This document shows positions 1-6,047 of a stretch of DNA of 6,047 nt, in pieces (the first letter of the stretch is position 1; the number at the start of each line of letters is the position of its first letter). The position numbers and the translations under genes were made by a program. The notes beneath the pieces were generated by a model that searched no databases, was not told the DNA's origin, and saw only the letters and a program-made list of their open reading frames with translations. Source of the DNA: Caldifarciminota bacterium (GTDB taxonomy: Bacteria; Hydrothermota; 32-111; QNBC01); assembly GCA_023132105.1 (NCBI GenBank), contig JAGLYS010000019.1, positions 1-6,047 on the forward strand, in the 5' to 3' direction.

Positions 1-598
1 TGTGAAGGACACGGTTGCATATGTAGCTGATTATAATGATGGCCTTCGTCTCATAAATGTATCGAATCCCACAAGTCCGACAGAGATTGGCTTCTATGAT
101 ACTGGAGATGAAGCTTGGGGTGTCTATGTCAAGGACACGATTGCATATGTGGCTGATGGTGGTGATGGACTTCGTCTCATAAATGTAGCGAATCCCACAA
201 GTCCGACAGAGATTGGTTTCTATGATACAGGAGATTATGCTCAGGGTGTCTATGTCCAGGACACGATAGTATATGTAGCTGATGGTTATGACGGACTTTA
301 TTTAATTCATTATTATGGGAATACGGGCATAAAAGAGAATAAAAACATAAATAGCAATAATGTATATAATATTACAGTTAAAATGCAAGATGGATTACGA
401 ATAGATTATAGTGTTGAAGGAACAAAGAATATATCAATAAATATATATAACATTATAGGACAGAAATTATATTGTAATAATAGTATAAAATCACCCGGGC
501 AATATAGCGTCAGGTGGGATGGAAATACAGGTGTATACTTTGTAAAGATAGATATTGATAAATATAGATATACAAAGAAGGTAATAATAATAAAATAA
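1..598 (+). CDS. LVIVD-repeat secreted protein with C-terminal sorting domain (5'-partial)
   Basis: This is the C-terminal 198 residues of a larger protein whose start lies left of the window. The GTG at 2-4 is not a start: it aligns with the Val codon of the GVYV motif at the same place in the next two repeats. Residues 2-43, 44-85 and 86-103 are two full and one partial copy of a 42-residue unit (core DTIAYVADG, GLRLINVANPTSPTEIGFYDTGD) that resembles LVIVD repeats, which are thought to form beta-propeller blades on exported proteins. After a short Asn-rich linker (about 106-122), residues 123-198 look like a FlgD-like/type IX secretion C-terminal domain: ISINIYNIIGQKL, GQYSVRWDG, GVYFVKI, then a basic KKVIIIK end. 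I infer an extracellular or surface protein, possibly adhesive; no enzymatic motif is visible. The family call is by eye. The stop is TAA at 596-598. Confidence 0.8.
   Translation, partial: VKDTVAYVADYNDGLRLINVSNPTSPTEIGFYDTGDEAWGVYVKDTIAYVADGGDGLRLINVANPTSPTEIGFYDTGDYAQGVYVQDTIVYVADGYDGLYLIHYYGNTGIKENKNINSNNVYNITVKMQDGLRIDYSVEGTKNISINIYNIIGQKLYCNNSIKSPGQYSVRWDGNTGVYFVKIDIDKYRYTKKVIIIK
5..310 (+). repeat. Tandem 126-bp coding repeat, about 2.4 copies visible
   Basis: Two full copies (5-130 and 131-256) and a partial third (257-310) follow each other without a gap, each encoding one 42-residue LVIVD-like unit. By eye the two full copies differ at about 14 of 126 positions. The differences cluster in the codons after VADY/VADG and after TGD, while the segment coding NPTSPTEIGFYDTGD is almost unchanged. 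The array probably continues left of the window. Such similarity at DNA level implies recent duplication or gene conversion. Confidence 0.9.
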
Positions 599-627
599 AA
601 AAAATATCTGGATACGGTTATTGCATT

Positions 628-655
628 TTGACAACAAAGGGATTTACGATAACAT
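628..655 (+). promoter_or_regulatory. Possible distal promoter for the cyclase gene
   Basis: A perfect -35 hexamer TTGACA (628-633) is followed after 16 bases by TAACAT (650-655), a 4/6 match to TATAAT. It would start transcription near 662 and give a leader of about 62 bases before the ATG at 724. It is weaker overall than the proximal candidate at 689-717, and chance occurrence is likely in AT-rich DNA. Confidence 0.25.
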
Positions 656-688
656 TGTTTGAGTTCAAAACCTAATTTTATTCAATCC

Positions 689-717
689 TTTACATTATTT
701 TTATATTTTGATAAAAT
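689..717 (+). promoter_or_regulatory. Proximal promoter with extended -10, predicted leaderless start
   Basis: TTTACA (689-694, 5/6 to TTGACA), a 17-base spacer, and TAAAAT (712-717, 5/6 to TATAAT) preceded by the extended -10 dinucleotide TG at 709-710. With the usual six bases between the -10 hexamer and +1, transcription would begin at 724, the A of the cyclase ATG. This agrees with the absence of a Shine-Dalgarno sequence there. If the host uses a Bacteroidetes-type sigma factor, 702-710 is also close to its TAnnTTTG element, with one extra T. Prediction from sequence only. Confidence 0.45.
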
Positions 718-723
718 AATAGC

Positions 724-3700
724 ATGGAAGGGCTTGGATCATTTCTTCCTGAAAAAATTAAGAGTATATGTCTTGAAAAACAGGGAGCAATAAAAGGATA
801 TGCCGAAACTATATCAGGTGTAGTAATATTTGCTGACATATCGGGATTTACATATATTACAGAGCAAGTTGTAAAAACAAGTCCGAACGGTGTCGATATT
901 ATTACAAAGCTGTTGAATAAATTTTTCACTCCTCTCATAAATATAATAAAAACTTATAATGGGCAGATAATTCAATATGTCGGTGATGCCATTCAATTTT
1001 ACATTCCTCAAATCGATTGTTCGGTTAAGGCAAATATATTGGAAAGTATAGATTGTTCGATGGAAATACTTTCATATATTAAAAAACATAGAATAATAAA
1101 AATCGGCGGAATCGAATTTGATATAGATATTAAAATAGGTTTGTCTTATGGAATTATAAAACTTCATATAACAAATGACGGGAAAAAATATATCCCCGTA
1201 TTTTACGGTGATCCACTTATAAATTCTGCAAAAGCGAAAGAAAGGTGTGGGGAACATAAAATTTCAATACCATTAAAGGATATTCAAAATTTGGACAATG
1301 AAATCAAATATAAAACAAAGGGTGAATATGCCATATTTGAACAATCTGAAAGTTCATTTCAATCTCTGGTTATCCCCAAAAAGAATATGATTGGTAATAA
1401 CTCTCCATTTTTCAGCAAGTTATTTGATGAAAATATTATAAAATTATTAAAATCAGATAAAATGGTGATTAATGAAAAAAGGCGGGTAGGAATAATAATC
1501 GTTAAATTGTGCGATATTGATGAAACGAGTAATATTTGTAAATTTGAAGATTATATTTGTAGAGTGCGAAAAATAGCCGATATGTATAACATATATTTCA
1601 GTAAAGTAGATATTGGAGATAAGGGTTATACTTTAATGTTTATATCGGGGATTCCCGATGCAATGGAGAATATCGAGTATATTTCGGTATGCTTTGCATA
1701 TAGAATAGCTGATTTTAATTTAACACAAAAGGTTTTAGTAAACTCCGGTTTTGTTTTTTCAGGTGAGATTGGTTCGGAAGGAAGGAAAGACTTTACAATA
1801 ATTGGTGATGAAGCTAATAATTCCGGTAAAATCATAAGACTTCTCGATCATAAAGGAGTATTTATAACGAAGAATGTCAAAGACAAGGTTAGGAAGGATT
1901 TCAAGATAAAGCAATATAAGAAATACAATTTCAAAGAAGAGCAATATTCCTTAGATGTATTTAAGATTGTATCACAATATTCTCAAACTGTTATTGATAC
2001 TTTGTATAATAATCCACAGGATTATAAAAGAAAAATTATTGAAAGAATTATTTCATCTGTCAAAGATAAAAATAAATATGTCCATATATATGGGCAAGCG
2101 GGTACAGGTAAATCATATATTATTTCACAAATTATATATGAAATCAATATTGAAAACATATCAGTGATTAAAATCAAAAATTTCTCATTTGAAAAAGATG
2201 TTACATATTCTTTATTGAGAAGATTATTGAGTGAAATAGCAAAAGAGTTTAAAATTAATGATCTATTAAGTGCAAATAATATCAAATCCTTTGTTAATGG
2301 AATAATCGAAAGTGACAAACCTCAATATAGAATGTTTATATATTTTATCGGTCTCTTGTTTAATGTCACAGTAAAAAATGTATCAAATATAATTATTGTT
2401 GATGGTTCGGAAAGTTTTAATATCCTTCTTGATATTCTATGTAGAGCAATAGAGTCATTGAAAAGTGCTAAATTGATGTTGATAATCGATGATGTATTTT
2501 ACTCTGATAATGCATCAATCAAGATCATTAAGACGCTTTTAAAGAAAATAAAATCTATTAAGATTATATTTTCAAGCAGAAGAAAAGGTGATATACTATA
2601 TTTTTCTAAGGACACAAAGCAATTCGAGATAAAAAATTTCAATAAAAAGGAAACAAAATTCTTTATCGAAAATATTTTGGCTAAACAAAATATTTCGGAA
2701 AAGGTTATTGACAGATTATTCAGATATACATCTGGCAATCCGCTTTTTATTAGTGAGACAATAAAATTATTGTTTGAAAATAATCTGTTAGTTTATAATA
2801 TCGAACATAATAGAATAATAGATATATTATTAGAAAGAGTTCCCGAAAAAATAAATGATTTAATTGCTTACAAATTAAATAATTTTGATTATATTGTAAT
2901 AAGATTTCTGAAGATAATTGCGGTAATAGGGGATGAAATTAAAATTGAGTTTGTCGAAAAGATTTTATTGAATTTCTTTGACAAAAATGAAATAAATAAT
3001 CATTTGGATAAACTTACGGAAAAAAGAATAATAAAGAAAGTTGATATTCACACTTATGTATTTGAGACTCCATTAATAAAAGAGGTAATTTATAATGGTA
3101 TTTTTGAGGATTTTAAAAACACTATCCACTATATGGTTGCTATTGAAATCGAAAAAGAATCGGATACAAATTTGAATATAAATGCAGAACTTCTGTATTA
3201 TCACTTCTATTCTGCAGGTGTATATGACAAAGCTTATAAATATGCAATTTTAGCGGGAGATTATGACTGGAGTGTTTTCAACTCGAACGCTTCACTTGAT
3301 TATTACCTGAAAGCATTTAAACTTGCTAAGTTGGAAAATGATATTGATAATCAAATTGTGTCATTAAAAAGAGTTATCAATGCTTATATTTATCTTAATA
3401 GATTCGACAAGGCGAATATTATGCTTGAAATACTCGAAATGTTTTCAGATAAATACAGGGATAATGATATTGACTATTTTATTAAGAAAAGTATAGTAAA
3501 GATATATCTGAAAAAGAGGGAGATAGAAAAATCACTTGATATACTTATGGATGCCAGAAAAAAATACTTGAAAAATAAATACATATCGGGAGAGATAAAT
3601 CTATTATTAGGTGAAGCTTTTAATAAAAGTTATAATTATAATAAAGCGTTATCTTATATAGATAAGGCAATTCAATGTTTTAGAAAACATAATAACAGAG

Positions 3701-5061
3701 AGAAATCAGCAAAAGCGTTTGTAATTAAAGGTGATATTTTAAGTAATTTAAATAAGTATGGAAAAAGTAGTTACTTCTATGAACTGGCCGGTAATATATT
3801 TTATGAATTAGAGAAAAAGGATAAAATTATAGATGTATTAATCAATAGGGGAGTGCAATCCGAGTTGATGGGGGATTATAAGGATGCATTTGGTTTTTAT
3901 ATTAAAGCAGCTACGAAAAGTAGAGATATAGGCTATTACGAAGGAGAAATCAATTCTTATATGAATTCCGGTATTGTAAAAAGAAAGATGGGAGATTTTT
4001 CTAATGCAATTAAATTCTATGAAAAAGGTTATATGCTCAGTAAGGAATTTGGTCTCGAACATAATATTATCAAGTTTCTTACAAATCTTTCACTTCTATA
4101 TGATAGCAAAGGAGATTATAGTCAAGCAATAAAATATGCCAAACAATCACTGAAAATGTTACTGAAAACAAAGGATTCTCATGGTATTGCCAATCTTTAC
4201 AATAACATCGGAACGATATATTGGCATCTGTCAAAATATAACAGGGCACTTGATAATTATAAAAAATCTTTAAGTATATTTAAAGAAATTAATGATGTTC
4301 CTTCGATTGCACCCGTAAGTCATAATGTCGGTTTATTAGAAATGGGTATGGGCAATATGACTGGAGCAATTAAGTTGTTTAAGGATTCCTATAATATTTA
4401 TATGGAAGAGAATAATTATACATATGTGATCAGTACTTTAAAATCAATGGGTCTACTTTATCTCAGAAAGGGAGATTTTGCAAAATCACAACGGTATTTC
4501 AAAAATGCATTGCAGTATGTTCACAGGACAGATGATAGATTTGAAATTTTAGGGCTATATATCGTTATATCTTCACTTTACCTTGAAACTGGAAATCTTC
4601 AAAAGGCATACTATTATATACGAAGAACAATCGTTATGTTAAAAAATCCACGATTAAATTGGTATAGAGGATATGTATATCTAAATGTGTTACAATATCA
4701 CTACCGGAAAAGAAATTATTATCTTATTAAAAAATATATCGATAAGTTTATTGAAAATCCGGAATTGTTAAATGATAAAGAATTAATGTGCAGATATCTG
4801 ATAATAACAGGAAAAATTAAAATTGATTCCGATAAAATAGTTTTACATAAACCAGGAGATGAAATATTAGAAGAGGCGATAAAAATTGCTAAAGAAAGTA
4901 ATTTGTTATTTCTTGAAGCAGAGGCATACTATCACTTGGCAATGGCCCGGGAGCGGGCAGGGGATAAAGAGGCTTTTAAAAAGAATCTAAAAAAAGCATT
5001 GGAGATATATGAAGTGATAGGAAATAAGAAAAAGGTTAAATTGATTAAAAAATATATATAA
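724..5061 (+). CDS. sAC-like tandem class III cyclase with STAND ATPase and TPR array
   Basis: Probable cytosolic adenylate cyclase of 1445 residues with no signal peptide or clear membrane segment. Cyclase domain 1 (about 30-190) has FADISGF with metal Asp D38 and YVGD with metal Asp D88. Cyclase domain 2 (about 253-380) has K261 where the first metal Asp would be, but keeps K294 and T358 (adenine contacts in sAC, K334/T405) and N365 (sAC N412); sAC R416 becomes K369. Next come a P-loop GQAGTGKS (457-464), Walker B LMLIIDD (584-590), GNPLFISE (671-678) typical of STAND/AAA_16 proteins, a winged-helix-like part (about 705-795), and TPRs from about 820 to 1440. The layout matches ADCY10-type cyclases and related bacterial cyclase/ATPase/TPR proteins. 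ATG 724 is the first start after the in-frame stop at 712-714, and no Shine-Dalgarno precedes it. cAMP as product is inferred from K294/T358. The input signal is unknown; the TPRs probably bind a partner protein. Confidence 0.88.
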   Translation: MEGLGSFLPEKIKSICLEKQGAIKGYAETISGVVIFADISGFTYITEQVVKTSPNGVDIITKLLNKFFTPLINIIKTYNGQIIQYVGDAIQFYIPQIDCSVKANILESIDCSMEILSYIKKHRIIKIGGIEFDIDIKIGLSYGIIKLHITNDGKKYIPVFYGDPLINSAKAKERCGEHKISIPLKDIQNLDNEIKYKTKGEYAIFEQSESSFQSLVIPKKNMIGNNSPFFSKLFDENIIKLLKSDKMVINEKRRVGIIIVKLCDIDETSNICKFEDYICRVRKIADMYNIYFSKVDIGDKGYTLMFISGIPDAMENIEYISVCFAYRIADFNLTQKVLVNSGFVFSGEIGSEGRKDFTIIGDEANNSGKIIRLLDHKGVFITKNVKDKVRKDFKIKQYKKYNFKEEQYSLDVFKIVSQYSQTVIDTLYNNPQDYKRKIIERIISSVKDKNKYVHIYGQAGTGKSYIISQIIYEINIENISVIKIKNFSFEKDVTYSLLRRLLSEIAKEFKINDLLSANNIKSFVNGIIESDKPQYRMFIYFIGLLFNVTVKNVSNIIIVDGSESFNILLDILCRAIESLKSAKLMLIIDDVFYSDNASIKIIKTLLKKIKSIKIIFSSRRKGDILYFSKDTKQFEIKNFNKKETKFFIENILAKQNISEKVIDRLFRYTSGNPLFISETIKLLFENNLLVYNIEHNRIIDILLERVPEKINDLIAYKLNNFDYIVIRFLKIIAVIGDEIKIEFVEKILLNFFDKNEINNHLDKLTEKRIIKKVDIHTYVFETPLIKEVIYNGIFEDFKNTIHYMVAIEIEKESDTNLNINAELLYYHFYSAGVYDKAYKYAILAGDYDWSVFNSNASLDYYLKAFKLAKLENDIDNQIVSLKRVINAYIYLNRFDKANIMLEILEMFSDKYRDNDIDYFIKKSIVKIYLKKREIEKSLDILMDARKKYLKNKYISGEINLLLGEAFNKSYNYNKALSYIDKAIQCFRKHNNREKSAKAFVIKGDILSNLNKYGKSSYFYELAGNIFYELEKKDKIIDVLINRGVQSELMGDYKDAFGFYIKAATKSRDIGYYEGEINSYMNSGIVKRKMGDFSNAIKFYEKGYMLSKEFGLEHNIIKFLTNLSLLYDSKGDYSQAIKYAKQSLKMLLKTKDSHGIANLYNNIGTIYWHLSKYNRALDNYKKSLSIFKEINDVPSIAPVSHNVGLLEMGMGNMTGAIKLFKDSYNIYMEENNYTYVISTLKSMGLLYLRKGDFAKSQRYFKNALQYVHRTDDRFEILGLYIVISSLYLETGNLQKAYYYIRRTIVMLKNPRLNWYRGYVYLNVLQYHYRKRNYYLIKKYIDKFIENPELLNDKELMCRYLIITGKIKIDSDKIVLHKPGDEILEEAIKIAKESNLLFLEAEAYYHLAMARERAGDKEAFKKNLKKALEIYEVIGNKKKVKLIKKYI
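3586..4665 (+). repeat. TPR-coding array with exact 40-residue register
   Basis: Within the cyclase protein, residues 955-1314 divide into nine consecutive units starting at 955, 995, 1035, 1075, 1115, 1155, 1195, 1235 and 1275, each 40 residues with no visible insertion or loss. Typical units carry a G near position 9, a GDY/GDF-type turn near 16-18 and an A near 21, for example LYNNIGTIYW and GDYSQAIKYAKQSL. A 40-residue unit is longer than the canonical 34-residue TPR and matches TPR_12/LGN-like repeats. The DNA of the units has diverged, unlike the repeats at 5-310. Degenerate TPR-like helices flank the array on both sides. Confidence 0.8.
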
Positions 5062-5078
5062 TTCTTTCTGTATATTGC

Positions 5079-5128
5079 TGTGTTTATAAATCACACAATG
5101 CAATGGTTTGTGTCCGATAAATGTGATT
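5079..5128. repeat. Overlapping inverted repeats in the cyclase-tRNA intergenic region
   Basis: Three pairings share the same left arm. TGTG (5079-5082) faces CACA (5092-5095) as part of an imperfect 17-base palindrome. AATCACA (5089-5095) pairs with TGTGATT (5122-5128). ACACAA (5093-5098) pairs with TTGTGT (5108-5113) around a 9-base loop. No U-tract follows, so this is not a canonical terminator. It lies just upstream of the tRNA promoter -35 at 5134, so an operator is possible. No other element was seen in 5062-5133. Confidence 0.35.
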
Positions 5129-5133
5129 ATATC

Positions 5134-5162
5134 TTGACATAATCATTTTAAACACTTATATT
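5134..5162 (+). promoter_or_regulatory. Promoter for tRNA-Leu and probably tig
   Basis: A perfect TTGACA (5134-5139), a 17-base spacer and TATATT (5157-5162, 5/6 to TATAAT) form the strongest sigma70-like promoter in the window. Transcription would start near 5169, about 13 bases before the mature tRNA 5' end, which is normal for a tRNA gene. Confidence 0.7.
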
Positions 5163-5181
5163 AATAGCGAAATTTTAGTTT

Positions 5182-5263
<82 letters not shown>

Positions 5264-5275
5264 TTTGAATATAAA

Positions 5276-5281
5276 AAGGAG
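5276..5281 (+). promoter_or_regulatory. Shine-Dalgarno site of tig
   Basis: AAGGAG sits 6 bases before GTG 5288 and fixes that codon as the start. The in-frame TTG at 5282 lies directly against the site and is too close. It shows that this organism does use Shine-Dalgarno initiation, in contrast to the cyclase gene. Confidence 0.8.
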
Positions 5282-5287
5282 TTGATT

Positions 5288-6047
5288 GTGAGTAAAGGAA
5301 AGATAATAAAAAAGGAACATAAAAAAGATTGGTTGCTATCACTTACTATAGAAATACCCAAAGAGGAGTTTAACAAGAAAGTCGACTATTTAGCTAAAAA
5401 ATATAGTAAAATAGTACAGATACCTGGTTTTAGAAAAGGGAAAGCTCCGGTATCCGTTATAATGAAAAAGTATGGTGATAGTATCGAACAAGAAGCTTTT
5501 GATGAACTTATGGAGAAAACATATAAGTCTGCATTAATAGAAGAGAAAATAATTCCGGTTGCTACCGGAAATATAAAGGACTTGAATAAAGATGCTCTTT
5601 TATATACTGCTGAGATTGAAATAATACCGAAAATCGAAGTTGAGAGGTATAAAGGTATCGATATCGAATATGTACCTGTTAAATATGATGACAATACTTT
5701 AGATGTTGAAATAGACAATTTGAGAAAAAGAAACGGTGAATTTGTTCCGGTAGAGAGAGAATCTTCGTATGGTGATTTGATGATAATCGATTTAAAAGCT
5801 TATGATGAAAATAAAAAACCTGTAAAAGAATTAACAATGGAGAATTATGGCATCACGCTGGGGGACGGATATGTATTTCATGATGTTGAAGAAGCTCTTA
5901 TAGGAATGAAAGCCGGACAGGAGACAAATATTCAATCCGTGGTCCCTGATTATTATAAGAAACAAGAATTAGTCGGAAAGAAAATTTATTTTAATGTAAA
6001 AGTCAAAGAATTAAAAACAATTCTTTTGCCAAATCTTGATGATGAAT
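5288..6047 (+). CDS. tig: Trigger factor, ribosome-associated chaperone (3'-partial)
   Basis: The first 253 residues of trigger factor (usually about 430-450) are present; the C-terminal chaperone arms lie beyond the right edge. Trigger factor docks beside the ribosomal exit tunnel and shields nascent chains. The N-terminal ribosome-binding domain (about 10-120) carries the signature GFRKGKAP at 47-54. The FKBP-like PPIase domain spans about 159-244 (YGDLMIIDLKAYDE, then LGDGYVFHDVEEALIGMKAGQ), followed by LPNLDDE, matching the LPELxxEF that ends this domain in other trigger factors. Start GTG 5288 has a good Shine-Dalgarno and gives the normal N-terminal length. Within the PPIase domain, the Phe of DFTG is L169 and the Phe of PGFE is V200, so isomerase activity may be weak or absent. 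The gene begins 24 bases after tRNA-Leu with no promoter or terminator between, so co-transcription is likely. clpP/clpX often follow tig, but this cannot be seen here. Confidence 0.95.
   Translation, partial: MSKGKIIKKEHKKDWLLSLTIEIPKEEFNKKVDYLAKKYSKIVQIPGFRKGKAPVSVIMKKYGDSIEQEAFDELMEKTYKSALIEEKIIPVATGNIKDLNKDALLYTAEIEIIPKIEVERYKGIDIEYVPVKYDDNTLDVEIDNLRKRNGEFVPVERESSYGDLMIIDLKAYDENKKPVKELTMENYGITLGDGYVFHDVEEALIGMKAGQETNIQSVVPDYYKKQELVGKKIYFNVKVKELKTILLPNLDDE

Noticed and set aside
2..4. GTG as a start codon for the first gene
   Set aside because: It aligns with the internal Val codon of the GVYV motif at the same place in the next two repeats, has no upstream signal in view, and the frame is open to the window edge.
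5..310. CRISPR or mobile-element repeats
   Set aside because: The 126-bp repeats are contiguous, in frame and coding, with no spacers, terminal inverted repeats or transposase.
599..660. Terminator after the secreted repeat protein
   Set aside because: I could not find a convincing hairpin followed by T residues; the A-rich run after the stop has no stem before it.
690..938. Antisense open frame over the cyclase start
   Set aside because: It is wholly explained by the low stop frequency opposite the coding strand. It has no recognisable domain and overlaps the conserved FADISGF motif.
2022..2318. Antisense 98-codon open frame over the P-loop region
   Set aside because: Shadow of the Walker A coding region; no ribosome site or family resemblance.
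5093..5113. Rho-independent terminator after the cyclase gene
   Set aside because: The stem has only 6 AT-leaning pairs with a 9-base loop and is followed by CCGATAAATG rather than a U-tract.
5386..5718. Antisense 110-codon open frame opposite tig
   Set aside because: Lies entirely within clear trigger factor coding sequence, which shows its signature motif in the + frame; low-complexity hydrophobic translation.

Overview
The window is AT-rich bacterial DNA with all recognisable genes on the + strand. It holds the 3' end of a secreted repeat protein, one very large cyclase/ATPase/TPR signalling protein, a tRNA-Leu gene and the first 253 codons of trigger factor. The sequence does not identify the organism. 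LVIVD-type repeats ending in a FlgD-like/type IX-like C-terminal sorting domain, high A+T, and a signalling gene without a Shine-Dalgarno site would suit an FCB-group or WOR-3-like candidate-phylum bacterium. This is inference only.

Layout. 1-598: C-terminal part of an exported beta-propeller-like protein, made of near-identical 126-bp repeats followed by a sorting domain; it is cut by the left edge. 599-723: intergenic, with two possible promoters, the nearer placed so that transcription would begin at the next ATG. 724-5061: a 1445-residue protein with tandem class III nucleotidyl cyclase domains, a STAND/AAA-type ATPase, a winged-helix-like linker and a long TPR array. This is the domain order of soluble adenylyl cyclase (sAC, ADCY10). 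5062-5181: intergenic, with inverted repeats and a strong sigma70-like promoter. 5182-5263: tRNA-Leu(UAG). 5288-6047: tig (trigger factor), cut by the right edge.

How they may work together. The tRNA and tig lie 24 bases apart behind one visible promoter, so they probably form one transcription unit serving translation and nascent-chain folding. The cyclase gene seems to be its own unit. It probably makes cAMP in the cytosol under control of its ATPase and TPR parts. Its catalytic residues split between the two cyclase domains as in sAC, but the positions matching sAC's bicarbonate-binding Lys and Arg are changed. The secreted protein has no evident functional link to the rest.
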